DNA of 55,569 nt, taken from IMG/VR virus record IMGVR_UViG_3300044644_002107, positions 1 through 55,569 of that record; one strand, given 5' to 3'. The notes beneath the pieces were generated by a model. It had not been told where the DNA came from and searched no databases. It saw only the letters and a list, made by a program, of their open reading frames with translations. How positions within the stretch are numbered: the first letter of the stretch is position 1; every line of letters begins with the position of its first letter. The DNA is from a virus. Below, piece by piece: positions 16,921-25,634 of this stretch. The translations under genes and the position numbers were made by a program.

Positions 16921-18113
16921 ATCTTTGGCTTGAGGCGCCCAGTTGCTTTTATTTTTCCTGAAACAATTGTAGTTTTAGATTTGTCTGCTAATTCCAAGGA
17001 ATAAGGATTATTCTCATCAATATACTCAATTCCTTCTGTTGATAACTCTACCATTGGTTCTGGAGTTGAAGTAGGTGTTGAAGTCGGAAGAGGAATCTCG
17101 GTTGATGTGGGATTTGGTGTTGAAGTCGGAAGAGGAATCTCGGTTGATGTGGGATTTGGTGTCGGAGTAGGAGTAGGAGTAGGTGTTAATGTTGGAAGCG
17201 GAGTCAAGGTAAGTGTTGAAGTCAGAAAAGGAATCTCAGTTGATGTAGGAATTGGTGTCAACGCTGGAGTAAGAGACGGGGATGGGGTTAATGTTGGTTG
17301 CATCGTCGGGAGAGGACAATCCGTAGGAGCAGGAGTTGGCTCAGGAAGAACGCCGGCAGGTTCCTTTAACGTGTTTCCTCTAGTAGCGACATTATATGCC
17401 AACACCAATGATACAGCAAGGGGATCAAACACGCAAATTAAAACACAAATAAATATTATAACCACTGTATCCAAAGGTTTATTGATTGTTTGAGCAACAA
17501 ACTTAAAGGTTCCTATGTCTTTTGCTTGAGCTATTTCTTGATTAAATTTTATAAGCTCCGCATCTTTATTAAATTTGTCTATCTGTAACGATTGATTTCG
17601 TTCGGTTAACTTTTGAATCTCCTGATTAGCTTTATCAATAGCAGCATATGCTTGCTCTCTTGGAAGTTTGTAGTTTCCGGCCTGTTGAACGCGTTCTTCT
17701 TGAGCTTTTCGAACTTCATTAAGCATTTCGATTCTTTTTGTGTTTTGCTCAACTTCGTTCGTGAGTAATTCTTTTTGAGAATTAACCATCTCAATTTGCT
17801 GATCTATTTGAGAAAATTTGGAAGAATTGACTTGATATGCAGCAGAAAGATACCCAAAAATACCCAAAGAAGTAATGCCCATTAATATTAAAACTGCTGT
17901 AATGAGATATATTTTGAGCCACCATACTGTTTTTGTCCAGTAACGATACAAATAAGAAGTAGCCACTAGCTTACCAAACTCCAACGTACCAGCCATTATG
18001 AGTACTTGATAGTAACTACCCGAAAACAAAGTTGCAATGCCTAATACAGAGAAATACCCAGCTGCACCTGCAACCGCTAAAGCACTTAACCCAAGCAATA
18101 GTATAAAAAACAT
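16917..18113 (-). CDS. Membrane protein with coiled coil and Pro/Thr-repeat tail
   Basis: 398 residues. Three hydrophobic segments lie at about 2-28, 35-55 and 64-92, a charged coiled coil spans about 95-205, and a fourth segment lies near 218-242 (DTVVIIFICVLICVFD). From about 250 to 355 the chain is a Pro/Thr/Ser tail with repeats like [22 protein letters not shown]4-like environmental phages often carry a similar multi-pass/coiled-coil membrane protein of unknown role; the Pro/Thr tail is the unusual part and matches tails or linkers in two other proteins of this window. Only a weak late-type motif (GATAAGTA, spacing 8) precedes the start. It may be a host-membrane protein made late in infection, with the tail as a possible glycosylation site (inference). 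Confidence 0.75.
   Translation of the reverse strand: MFFILLLGLSALAVAGAAGYFSVLGIATLFSGSYYQVLIMAGTLEFGKLVATSYLYRYWTKTVWWLKIYLITAVLILMGITSLGIFGYLSAAYQVNSSKFSQIDQQIEMVNSQKELLTNEVEQNTKRIEMLNEVRKAQEERVQQAGNYKLPREQAYAAIDKANQEIQKLTERNQSLQIDKFNKDAELIKFNQEIAQAKDIGTFKFVAQTINKPLDTVVIIFICVLICVFDPLAVSLVLAYNVATRGNTLKEPAGVLPEPTPAPTDCPLPTMQPTLTPSPSLTPALTPIPTSTEIPFLTSTLTLTPLPTLTPTPTPTPTPNPTSTEIPLPTSTPNPTSTEIPLPTSTPTSTPEPMVELSTEGIEYIDENNPYSLELADKSKTTIVSGKIKATGRLKPKI
17041..17335 (-). repeat. Pro/Thr-encoding degenerate repeat tract (membrane protein tail)
   Basis: Repeated GGAGTAGGTGTTGAAGTC-type units on the plus strand; on the minus strand they encode TPTPTPT / STEIPLPT units. Two near-identical copies of about 42 bases lie at about 17077-17160. 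A coding repeat, not a CRISPR array. Confidence 0.85.
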
Positions 18114-18140
18114 ATTACAACTACTTATCGTTTAATTCTG

Positions 18141-19217
18141 TTATATATGAATAGGATATTCTAATCTGTCAAGCCACTTGCCGTTATTGTCTACTGGCCA
18201 CACCACAACTCTATGAGGCTTAGTTGTTGAGCTAAACGTAACAGTGTGTTTATTTTGCTTAAAAGTGCATATGTCGGGTTGTTCTTGTGGATTGAAGTCA
18301 CAGCGATGTATAACTGATGTTGTGCAATCCTCGATACCTACGTACCAAAAACTGTAGTCTGAAGCTTTTGTGATTTTGTCAATATCCCACGAAAATTCTA
18401 TAGTGTAATCTTTCTTATTATGTTTTGCATATAAGTGGAACTCTTCTCTCCAGTCACACTTCACTAATTCAAATAAATTTGGTTGATCGCAATAGCATAG
18501 ATCAAATATTTTCTCATCTGATCCAATAAACTTATCTTCAATGCATTTTACAACATTTTTATCAAACAACTCACATAGCCTATTAATACAAGAACCATCC
18601 AAAAAGAAAATAGTTCCTTTTAAAAATCGCATTTGAGACATGCAGTGCTCTTCCTTGGTTGTATTAGAAAGACCTTGTTCTACATAATCATTAATACAAA
18701 AGAATCTTACTTTGTTTTCTTTGAGAGTGAGCTTCGTTGGATCTGGCCATTCTGTATTGTTTACTATCCATTTTTCATCTCTAATAAATCCAGTATCAAC
18801 CCAACTAAAAAACTTAGTGTTAAATGGGTTTTGTTGAATTACATGCTTCAGGAAAAAAACTTTATTAAACATCAACACGTTGTATAACGGCTTTGTCATT
18901 TCAGGAACATTGTGATGAGTTTTTTTAACAAATTCTTCGGAACTCATCAATTTTTCTAACAACGAATTGTATCTCTTCCAAGCCTCTAGAGTTTCAATAT
19001 TACAGATATTAATAATCGTATTTTTTAATTCTGGATCTACCTTCTTTCGTTCCTCTACAATACAGTCGTAAAACTTTTCTTCTGTTTGGATGTAAAGCTT
19101 TATATTCAGAGACAACACATTTTTAAACCAATACATGTATGTATTGCTGTGTATGCCAAAGTTGTCCCAATTAGTCCTACCAATATCAAAAAAGAAAGTG
19201 CAAAATGTTATATCCAT
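18141..19217 (-). CDS. HtrL/YibB-family predicted glycosyltransferase
   Basis: 358 residues from the ATG at 19217 (a TTG two codons upstream, at 19223, is an alternative). The start MDITFCTFFFDIGRTNW matches the 'T..taFfDigR..w' opening of HtrL/YibB proteins. YNVLMFNKVFFLKHVIQQNP near 120-140 and FFSWVDTGFIR near 145-155 match their 'yn.l...K..fl..a...np' and 'w.DaG..r' elements. These are GT-A-like proteins linked with lipopolysaccharide or capsule genes (WlaTC). The C-terminal 80 residues look like a separate beta domain, and its final motif VVWPVDNNGKWLDR resembles the end of the protein at 20844 (VVWPHSKSKGWCER). First of four consecutive sugar-transferase-like genes in reverse order; overlaps the next by ten bases. 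Confidence 0.7.
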   Translation of the reverse strand: MDITFCTFFFDIGRTNWDNFGIHSNTYMYWFKNVLSLNIKLYIQTEEKFYDCIVEERKKVDPELKNTIINICNIETLEAWKRYNSLLEKLMSSEEFVKKTHHNVPEMTKPLYNVLMFNKVFFLKHVIQQNPFNTKFFSWVDTGFIRDEKWIVNNTEWPDPTKLTLKENKVRFFCINDYVEQGLSNTTKEEHCMSQMRFLKGTIFFLDGSCINRLCELFDKNVVKCIEDKFIGSDEKIFDLCYCDQPNLFELVKCDWREEFHLYAKHNKKDYTIEFSWDIDKITKASDYSFWYVGIEDCTTSVIHRCDFNPQEQPDICTFKQNKHTVTFSSTTKPHRVVVWPVDNNGKWLDRLEYPIHI

Positions 19218-19984
19218 GTCCAAGTAAAATTATCGTTTTTGTGAGTAAGAGCACATTTAGTTTTGGGATTTATAAAATACTCATCTTCTTCGCTCAACAT
19301 GCTGGCAACCGCAAACCCATCGCTGGCTAGGGAAGTAGGAACAAACCCCTCTGAATAGCCATAATAGTTTTGTTCGTTTAATTCTATTAAATGTTTCATT
19401 GCTCTGTTTGAATATCTCACAATCGGAAAAAAGCAACCCATGTGCCGTTCAGTAGACTTGTAATTGTCTCCATGACCAGGAGCGAAATGTAACCAATTGC
19501 CGTGAGACCCCATCCTATCATTTGCCTTGCTCACAAAAGGAAACTCTTCATAATCCTTCTTTTTGAAAAGCTGAATTGCTAAAAAGTCTTCTTTGTGGGG
19601 TTCATATTCTGTTAAAAATGGATTTAAATTTGCGTCAAAATAAACATCATCATCAAAGAACCAATAATAATCAAACTGATTATATTTTTTATAAAAAAGC
19701 AGCATTCTAAAATGAGCATAAAAATAATTTGGATTTTGGTGATTACCCCAACGATGCTTTGGGTCTATCGGTCTGTTAAAATTGTGCTTGTCAAAATCTT
19801 TAAGATTGTAAGCATAAACAGGAACGTCTTTGTATGGGTTTGGATTGTTTATTTCCTTGCCTTGATCATCAAATAATACAAAAAAATTTTTAAATTGTTC
19901 GTTTTTGTACTTTAAAAAATTATCATAAAATCCTCCTCCAATTGAACGAGGATATGTGCAAAAAACAACTGCTGTATTATTCAT
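19208..19984 (-). CDS. GT-A-like glycosyltransferase with DDD motif
   Basis: 258 residues. The N-terminal AVVFCTYPRS strand, the YYWFFDDDVYFDANLNPFL element near 105-123 and the later FAPGHGD and DGFAVAS segments are those of a GT-A fold transferase: a hydrophobic strand ending in acidic metal-binding residues, then a downstream acceptor region. I cannot name the family. It overlaps the neighbouring genes on both sides by about 8-10 bases, so it is translationally linked to them. Confidence 0.7.
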   Translation of the reverse strand: MNNTAVVFCTYPRSIGGGFYDNFLKYKNEQFKNFFVLFDDQGKEINNPNPYKDVPVYAYNLKDFDKHNFNRPIDPKHRWGNHQNPNYFYAHFRMLLFYKKYNQFDYYWFFDDDVYFDANLNPFLTEYEPHKEDFLAIQLFKKKDYEEFPFVSKANDRMGSHGNWLHFAPGHGDNYKSTERHMGCFFPIVRYSNRAMKHLIELNEQNYYGYSEGFVPTSLASDGFAVASMLSEEDEYFINPKTKCALTHKNDNFTWTWI

Positions 19985-20795
19985 ATTTAGAAGTTAAAAT
20001 ATTGTTCCATTCAGGTATACGATTAAATTGATGAACTATATCAAACGGAGAACCGTTACCAACAATAACTCCATTTTCCAAAGTTGGCAAGCAATATTTT
20101 CGTTCAAGTAGTCTGTCTTTAAAACCCCAAGACTCAAAAAATTGAGTCGGTCCAGCTACAGCACAATGAGCTGCCCAACCATCATTTAAGTTTAATTGTT
20201 TGAGGTTTGGGATTTTATTCAAGGCTACTAAAACGTGTAAAGCTGCTTGATCCTTAATATTGTCTGTATCTGGACTGTTTTCACACATTTCAAACATCTC
20301 GCTATACAAGGGGATTAAAGCTTTTGGTTTTCCTGCAATGACTCCTGAACAGACGACCGGTATAGGTCTGCATATACTGAGATGCTCAGGAAAAAGCTTT
20401 TCTATGTTTCCTGTATTCCAACCCGATTCGTATACGAGAACGCCTTCCTGACCTATAAACACGTCCCAATTGTTAAAATCCAATTTAGAAAAAGGATCGC
20501 TCTGAAAAATAACATCAAACACGTCCGTAATTATAACTTGTTTTTCCTGCAATGTTTTTAGCACATCTAACACGTGTTTAAGTCTTCTGTGAAACATACA
20601 CCACGTGTTACTTTCTTCTACTGGAATTGCTTTGACTCCAAGCTGAGCAACCATTCCCAATTCTTCTTTGGTTGCATTAGCACACACAAGATACACCGTT
20701 CCCTCTGAGCAAGCCATGAAACTTTTAGCCCATACTTTAATTTTGTCAAAGTTACTAGTTATATTATTAGACACTCCGACCAATGCTTTATTCAT
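19977..20795 (-). CDS. GT-A-like glycosyltransferase
   Basis: 272 residues. KQVIITDVFDVIFQSDPFSKL near 84-104 is a typical strand-D-x-x-D element of GT-A transferases ('vl..DvfDv.f..dpf'). VCSGVIAGKP near 148-157 and KDQAALHVL near 180 fit the 'nsGl..G....' and 'DQ..ln' acceptor-side motifs of plant- and animal-type GTs. This combination is seen in PLOD/COLGALT-like and DUF-type phage transferases. Acceptor unknown. An AAATAAATAAATAAAT tract lies 8-24 bases before the ATG. Confidence 0.7.
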   Translation of the reverse strand: MNKALVGVSNNITSNFDKIKVWAKSFMACSEGTVYLVCANATKEELGMVAQLGVKAIPVEESNTWCMFHRRLKHVLDVLKTLQEKQVIITDVFDVIFQSDPFSKLDFNNWDVFIGQEGVLVYESGWNTGNIEKLFPEHLSICRPIPVVCSGVIAGKPKALIPLYSEMFEMCENSPDTDNIKDQAALHVLVALNKIPNLKQLNLNDGWAAHCAVAGPTQFFESWGFKDRLLERKYCLPTLENGVIVGNGSPFDIVHQFNRIPEWNNILTSKYE

Positions 20796-20843
20796 AATTG
20801 CTGATTTATTTATTTATTTTTTATTTCTTCCAAATACATTTTG

Positions 20844-22103
20844 TTATTTAGATAGTTCTTGACGGATGCGTTCACACCATCCCTTGGATTTTGAGTGGGG
20901 CCACACTACCCAATACGTTGGATGGGTTTCTGTTTGGAACTCTCTCCAAATTTTGTAAAAAGAATCAGTGGTGTTTTGAATTTGTTTAATCTCTTCCTCT
21001 GCTGCATCCTGTCTGTATATCGTTTTATCAAAACTATCATGGAAAGCCACTACCCAAAAATCATAATCCGTTTCAGGCACATCTGCTTTGGGCAAATCAA
21101 TGCAGTGCTTAAAAATTTGTAAGAACGATTTCTCAAATTCTTCTTCTGTGTTAAACTGAGGGTTTGGAGGAGGATTGTGTTCCAAAGTATACTTTTGAAT
21201 TGCTCGTTTCTTAAAAGAGACGCCAGCATACTTTTCGTAATCTAGTAAAGTACGAACACTTCCAAAACCATACTTGCCAAAGTCAATATCATTCACTAAA
21301 CCATCCATTCCAAATAGCTTGCGATTGCGTTCGTGACAATCTTTGTTTTTGACCCACCATTCTTTGTCGTCGTCCCATTGTTTGGTTCTACCTTTTCGTG
21401 TGTACTCATGCCACACGACTACTTTATGTGGATGAAACAAATCATAACCATGTGTAAACGCTCTCACAGCAATTGAAATTTCTTCTCCGTGAAAATAATA
21501 GTTAGGATCATGTTGAACTTCTGTTGCAAAAGCTCCATCAGTAAAACAGAAGTGAGCTGAATAAAAGCGAGCTGGAGCTGGTTCGTCTGGTTTTTGGTGA
21601 TCAGGATAACCAGCAGGCAAAAAGAATATGGCTCCTTCAGGAATGAACCTATCAAAGTTCATCCTCCAAGGAATTTGCACTCGTTCTTCTGGATCTTTCT
21701 CTGGATTAAAGCTAGGAATGTAACTTGTCAACAGAGGTTTTTTATGTCCTTTTGATCTAAGGCCTTCTAACATATTAATCAGCTCTTCGTCCCAATTTTT
21801 TATAAATCTGTGATGGCTGTCTAATTGTAGAGTATATGTTTCGTTGTCGTATTCTTGTTGAATCTTGTTACGGGCCCAACAAGCTCCTTTGCTCTCTTGA
21901 TATGGAATATCTAAGATTTTAAATTTAGGACCTGGTCCAAAACTATCTAGTGTTTCTTGAGAAAGAGTTTCTTCTGGACCATGTTGCCATGCTATGCAGA
22001 AAACTAAATTTTCCGGATGCTTGGCGTTTGAAATACAATCCTTCAAGGTTGGTACGAGCTGAGGATCTCTATATGAAGCAATTTGAATAAAAATGTTTGA
22101 CAT
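20844..22103 (-). CDS. GlcNAc-transferase family (Skp1-type) glycosyltransferase
   Basis: 419 residues from ATG at 22103, chosen because IFIQIASYRDPQLVPTLKD directly follows as in the family; an upstream start would run into the preceding gene. The opening, LVFCIAWQHG near 40, TYTLQLDSHHRF near 85-97 (D-x-H metal site) and FYSAHFCFTDGAFATEV near 180-196 match the GlcNAc family (PF11397). Its eukaryotic members add GlcNAc to hydroxyproline of Skp1. The C-terminal 110 residues (ETDYDFWVVAFHD, THPTYWVVWPHSKSKGW) form an extra domain also seen at the end of the gene at 18141. It heads the four-gene sugar block. Confidence 0.8.
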   Translation of the reverse strand: MSNIFIQIASYRDPQLVPTLKDCISNAKHPENLVFCIAWQHGPEETLSQETLDSFGPGPKFKILDIPYQESKGACWARNKIQQEYDNETYTLQLDSHHRFIKNWDEELINMLEGLRSKGHKKPLLTSYIPSFNPEKDPEERVQIPWRMNFDRFIPEGAIFFLPAGYPDHQKPDEPAPARFYSAHFCFTDGAFATEVQHDPNYYFHGEEISIAVRAFTHGYDLFHPHKVVVWHEYTRKGRTKQWDDDKEWWVKNKDCHERNRKLFGMDGLVNDIDFGKYGFGSVRTLLDYEKYAGVSFKKRAIQKYTLEHNPPPNPQFNTEEEFEKSFLQIFKHCIDLPKADVPETDYDFWVVAFHDSFDKTIYRQDAAEEEIKQIQNTTDSFYKIWREFQTETHPTYWVVWPHSKSKGWCERIRQELSK

Positions 22104-22120
22104 AATGTTGTTGTTTAAAT

Positions 22121-22387
22121 TTAGCGACCCAACCAACTTGTGGCTCCTTGAACGTCCGTTACGTCAAAGTAAATTGCATGACCAATTGAGTTGTTTTCAT
22201 TAACAAGAAACCCTCTTAATTTTCTTGGCGTTTTGGAATAAGGAGTTACTTTTTCTTCAATTAACTCTTTGGTAACATAATATTCCTTACCTTCAAATTG
22301 TTTGGTAATTGCATTGCGGAGAAAATCCCCAACATCTTCGTTTCCTACTTGTTCGGGCCGTACGTGATAAAAAACTGGTTGATTCAC
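22121..22387 (-). CDS. Small hypothetical protein
   Basis: 88 residues from a GTG at 22387. Mixed alpha/beta, no cysteines, no membrane segment. KYYVTKELIEE-like elements and RGFLVNENNSIGHAIYF suggest a compact fold. It ends 17 bases before the GlcNAc-transferase gene and is probably in the same transcript. No family recognised. Confidence 0.6.
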   Translation of the reverse strand: MNQPVFYHVRPEQVGNEDVGDFLRNAITKQFEGKEYYVTKELIEEKVTPYSKTPRKLRGFLVNENNSIGHAIYFDVTDVQGATSWLGR

Positions 22388-22425
22388 GTATATAAGTTAT
22401 AGCCAAAAAATAAAAAAGTCAATGC

Positions 22426-22713
22426 TTAAAACCACAATTCTGAACATTGTCTGGAAATATCTTTAATGAGATTCAAACAAGTTGTAGTTTTGTATCGCAA
22501 AGAAGATAATCTACTTCTCTTTGCTGGACTATGATTGATAGGATTTTCCTCAGCAGCTTTAAGTTTTTTAAAAATTGAATCCATTTTAGAATACACGTCA
22601 GCAATGTCGGAGTCAAAATTTTCGAGAGGAAAAGGCATTGGTTTTTTTGACTTTGGTTCTAAAGCTGATGGATTGACAACATTAAAAACGTTGGCATCTT
22701 TAAACGAATTCAT
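22426..22713 (-). CDS. Small hypothetical helical protein
   Basis: 95 residues. A Pro/Lys-rich stretch (ALEPKSKKPMPFPLENF) precedes a helix (DIADVYSKMDSIFKKLKAAEE) and a basic C-terminus with two cysteines. It starts exactly five bases after AATAAATA, the recurring late-type motif, which supports it as a real gene. Function unknown. Confidence 0.6.
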   Translation of the reverse strand: MNSFKDANVFNVVNPSALEPKSKKPMPFPLENFDSDIADVYSKMDSIFKKLKAAEENPINHSPAKRSRLSSLRYKTTTCLNLIKDISRQCSELWF

Positions 22714-22718
22714 AATTG

Positions 22719-22726
22719 TATTTATT
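22719..22726 (-). promoter_or_regulatory. Late-promoter-like motif AATAAATA
   Basis: AATAAATA then CAATT then ATG (22713) on the minus strand; spacing 5, identical to the sites at 25622 and 27151. It overlaps the last codon of the upstream gene. Confidence 0.6.
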
Positions 22727-23168
22727 AAATCATTTGAGCTGCGCTTGATTTAATCTCAACTGATTCGATGTTGGTTTCAATTGATGTTACTGGAGTAGTT
22801 AAAGGAGTTGCTGTAAACTGCATAGCAATACTGTTAACTTGATTGCATGACTCGCACTTAAATGTATTTTTTTGGTTGAGCTGAATAGGAGTTATATTTG
22901 GTTGCTGGCAATAAGAACAATAAATTTTTATTGTAAATTTGGAAAATTGCTCTAATGCTCTGACAGCCAAGTTTTCAGATGTAGTTCTTTCCTTTTGAAT
23001 GAGAAAGGAATTGACTCCAACAAATAAAACGACTTGTACAAGAGCTGAAATCCAAAACCAAGACCAAAACGAACCAAATAAAGAGCTTCCTGCAAATCCG
23101 AATAGCGTTGAAATTGCACCAGTAATTCCAATCGATATTCCCAATATTAATAGTTCAAACTTCTTCAT
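22725..23168 (-). CDS. Two-helix membrane protein with zinc-ribbon-like motif
   Basis: 147 residues from the ATG at 23168 (MKKFELLILGISIGITG). Two hydrophobic segments (about 5-25 and 32-55) are followed by a cytoplasmic-type domain with C-x2-C ... C-x2-C (YCSYCQQPN, FKCESCNQ) spaced by about 20 residues, a zinc-ribbon pattern. The C-terminus is Thr/Ser/Ile-rich. A longer frame upstream would overlap the next gene further. It overlaps the gene at 23155 by 14 bases. Function unknown; a membrane-anchored zinc ribbon. Confidence 0.7.
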   Translation of the reverse strand: MKKFELLILGISIGITGAISTLFGFAGSSLFGSFWSWFWISALVQVVLFVGVNSFLIQKERTTSENLAVRALEQFSKFTIKIYCSYCQQPNITPIQLNQKNTFKCESCNQVNSIAMQFTATPLTTPVTSIETNIESVEIKSSAAQMI

Positions 23169-23385
23169 GTTGTAGTACTTTATAATACAAAGCGTCAGTT
23201 GCCGTGTCAACATATTTAAGGAGATCCAAGGGCTTTAGATCGAATGTATTAAAATCTAGTTTCTTTTCGTCGCATTTGTCTCCAACAATGTCTACAGCAT
23301 CTTTTAGAGCTGCCCAGCGACAAAGCTCATAAAGATCCATTCCATCGATTGTAATTTGTGGCTTGTTGTTTTTAGTGTGTTTCAT
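23155..23385 (-). CDS. Small hypothetical acidic protein
   Basis: 76 residues, helical, with three-Cys composition too sparse for a known motif (YELCRWAALKDAVD, GDKCDEKK). AAAGGAG directly abuts the ATG, a Shine-Dalgarno-like sequence with almost no spacer, so initiation could also use the internal Met15 (MDLYELC). It overlaps the membrane-protein gene downstream. No function assigned. Confidence 0.6.
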   Translation of the reverse strand: MKHTKNNKPQITIDGMDLYELCRWAALKDAVDIVGDKCDEKKLDFNTFDLKPLDLLKYVDTATDALYYKVLQHEEV

Positions 23386-23400
23386 CTCCTTTATTATGCG

Positions 23401-23664
23401 TTAGCTGGTTGGACATGACAACGAAATACTTTCTTTATATACATCTTCTGGTAATTGTTCTACAAATGTCAAAATTCCTTTTTGAATCGATTCTGTAAAA
23501 TCTTTAATAGAAAGATAAAAAGGTTCTGCTCCAGGTACATACAAAAACTTATAACTATCTGAAACCATTTCTATAAAAATTAAAAAGTCTCCAGCTCTTT
23601 CAACATTGAAAGCATAAAACCCTCTTGGGATGGGTTTAAGGTTAGTTCTTGTTTTTTTGAACAT
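23401..23664 (-). CDS. Small hypothetical protein
   Basis: 87 residues. Basic start (MFKKTRTNLKPIPRG), then a beta-rich centre (FYAFNVERAGDFLIFIEMVSD) and an acidic helix. It is divergent from the portal gene, with 62 bases between the two starts. AAGG lies about 10 bases before the ATG. No family recognised. Confidence 0.6.
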   Translation of the reverse strand: MFKKTRTNLKPIPRGFYAFNVERAGDFLIFIEMVSDSYKFLYVPGAEPFYLSIKDFTESIQKGILTFVEQLPEDVYKESISLSCPTS

Positions 23665-23726
23665 TTTAATACCTTAATGTATTAAATAAAGTTGTTCAAG
23701 ATCTGTTGCTCAAATAATTAATTAAA

Positions 23727-25610
23727 ATGATTTATAGACCATATACGAATAACGGAGGAGTTCCAGGAAGTTCGACTGGTTCAGTAAAACCTCAACCTTA
23801 TCCTCAAACATCCTTACTAGGAGCATTCGTTTCTCGATTGCCTTATGCCTATCAAATTATTGATGCAATGGTCAAAAACAATCCAAAGTTTGATGATTTT
23901 AAACATCAAACTTCTATGCGGGATGAGATGCTACAAGACCAATCGGTCTTCTTATCACAGCCTGAAGGCAGAGACAATTATAATGTTGGATCTCCGGGAT
24001 CTTTTTTAATCAACAAAGATTACCAAGCATTCGTATATGCTAATATAGATAAAGACAAGCCAAGAAGACTAACGGATTATAGAAGAATGGCAGCTTATGC
24101 TGAGTTGGCTGATTGTTTAGATGAAATTTGTGATGAGTGTATTGTTTCAGACGAGAATGGAGAAATTCTTAAGTTTGAAATAGGTAACGAAAGTTATAGC
24201 AAAACCATACAAGACGAATTGCAGAAAGAATTTAAAAAGTTTGTTACAATATTTGATTTGGAAAATACTGGTTGGGAAAAGTTCCGTCAATTGCTCGTTG
24301 ATGGAGAGTTGTTTTTTGAAAATTTGATAAAACAAGGTAAAGAAGAACTCGGAGTTATCGGGTTAATGTCGATTCCGTCTGAATTGATTAATCCTGTTTT
24401 TCACAATGTGCAAAATGAATTGTTAAAAGGGTATCTTTTACAAAAGCCTATTGTTGGTCCAACAACTTCCCTCAACACAGAAGACCAACAACAATTAATG
24501 TTTTTGCAAAAGGCTCAAGTTTCTTATGTTCATTCTGGATTATGGAATGAATTTAAAACATTTAAATTGCCTTTTGTGGAAAACGCAAAAAGAGCTTACA
24601 GACAATTAAGCTTAATTGAGGACTCTGTTGTCATTTACCGTTTAGTTAGAGCTCCAGAAAGACTTGTATTTAAAGTCTATACCGGAAACATGCCTCCGCC
24701 AAAAGCTGAATCATATATTAAAGGATTAATGATGAAGTACTGGTCTAAAAAGACATTTAACAGTGCTGAAGGAAGAACTGCTAACGTATATGATCCTCAA
24801 TCAATGTTGGATGCTTATTGGTTTCCTGTTGATGCTCAAGGAAAAGGAACAGACGTTAGTACATTGCCGTCCGGAGGTAATTTAGGAGAAATTAAAGACT
24901 TAGATTATTTTTTAACAAAACTTTACAAAAGTCTTAAAGTTCCTATTTCGAGATTTTTAACTGCTGGAGATCCGTTTAAAGACGGAGCAGAAATTACAAG
25001 AGACGAATTACGCTTTGCACGGTTTATTATGAGATTGCAAGCAAGATTTGCAATTGGAATAAAAGAAACATTTATTACTCATTTAAAGTTAAAAGGACTT
25101 TGGAAAGACTACAAACTCAGAGAACAGCATTTAAAGATAAAGTTTAACGAACCAACTTCGTTCATGGCGATGCGTAATCAGCAATTGCTGCAGATGAAGT
25201 TTGAAAATTATAATACAGCTACTCAATCAGAAGCTATTTCTAAATCTTTTGCTCAGAAATATTATCTAAATATGTCAGCAAATGAGATGTTGGAAAACAG
25301 AGAGTGGTTGAGAAAAGACGCTGCTATGACTTGGGAAATTGCTAAAATTACTGAAATGGGTCCAAACTTCAGAGAACAACTAGCATTACAACAACCAGCA
25401 GCTGGAGGAGAAGCTGAGGCTGGAGGAGTTGTAGCTGGAGGAGGGGGAGGCGGAGGAAGTTCTGCTATACCAGAGTTTGGAGCAGGAGGTGGGTCCGAAA
25501 TGCCTCCTCCAACAGGAGAAGAAGCTGCAGGAGGAGCTGAAGCAACCCCAGAAGCTCCTTCTGCTGGAGCTACTCCGACTGCTCCAACTGCTCCTTCTGG
25601 AGTCGTTTAA
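23727..25610 (+). CDS. 20: Portal vertex protein, T4 gp20-like
   Basis: 627 residues. The gp20 core is clear: RRLTDYRRMAAYAELADCLDEICDE near 113-137 (T4-type 'R..eYR.Ma...E...A.deI..E'), the WEKFRQLLVDGELFFE segment, VHSGL, SVVIYRLVRAPERLVFKVYTGNMP near 305-330, LPSGGNLGEIKDLDYFLTKLY and KVPISRF. Gp20 forms the twelve-fold ring through which DNA enters and to which gp13/gp14 and the tail attach. T4 gp20 has 524 residues; here an extra Ala/Gly/Pro/Glu-rich tail of about 75 residues (GGGGGGGSS, EATPEAPSAGATPT) follows. It is directly followed by the gp13-like neck gene. Confidence 0.95.
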   Translation: MIYRPYTNNGGVPGSSTGSVKPQPYPQTSLLGAFVSRLPYAYQIIDAMVKNNPKFDDFKHQTSMRDEMLQDQSVFLSQPEGRDNYNVGSPGSFLINKDYQAFVYANIDKDKPRRLTDYRRMAAYAELADCLDEICDECIVSDENGEILKFEIGNESYSKTIQDELQKEFKKFVTIFDLENTGWEKFRQLLVDGELFFENLIKQGKEELGVIGLMSIPSELINPVFHNVQNELLKGYLLQKPIVGPTTSLNTEDQQQLMFLQKAQVSYVHSGLWNEFKTFKLPFVENAKRAYRQLSLIEDSVVIYRLVRAPERLVFKVYTGNMPPPKAESYIKGLMMKYWSKKTFNSAEGRTANVYDPQSMLDAYWFPVDAQGKGTDVSTLPSGGNLGEIKDLDYFLTKLYKSLKVPISRFLTAGDPFKDGAEITRDELRFARFIMRLQARFAIGIKETFITHLKLKGLWKDYKLREQHLKIKFNEPTSFMAMRNQQLLQMKFENYNTATQSEAISKSFAQKYYLNMSANEMLENREWLRKDAAMTWEIAKITEMGPNFREQLALQQPAAGGEAEAGGVVAGGGGGGGSSAIPEFGAGGGSEMPPPTGEEAAGGAEATPEAPSAGATPTAPTAPSGVV

Positions 25611-25621
25611 TAATACAAAAT

Positions 25622-25629
25622 AATAAATA
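25622..25629 (+). promoter_or_regulatory. Late-promoter-like motif AATAAATA
   Basis: AATAAATA, then GTATT, then ATG at 25635 (spacing 5). Nearly identical to the site at 27151. It lies in the 24-base gap after the portal gene. No ribosome site is present between motif and start. Confidence 0.6.
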
Positions 25630-25634
25630 GTATT

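Noticed and set aside
17107-17493. Plus-strand open frame of Gly/Val repeats opposite the membrane protein tail
   Set aside because: Shadow of the Pro/Thr tract; the minus frame has clear membrane and coiled-coil regions.
20796-20843. AAATAAATAAAT tract as a possible replication origin or attachment site
   Set aside because: Only a short AT-rich intergenic tract before a gene; no integrase, iterons or direct repeats nearby.
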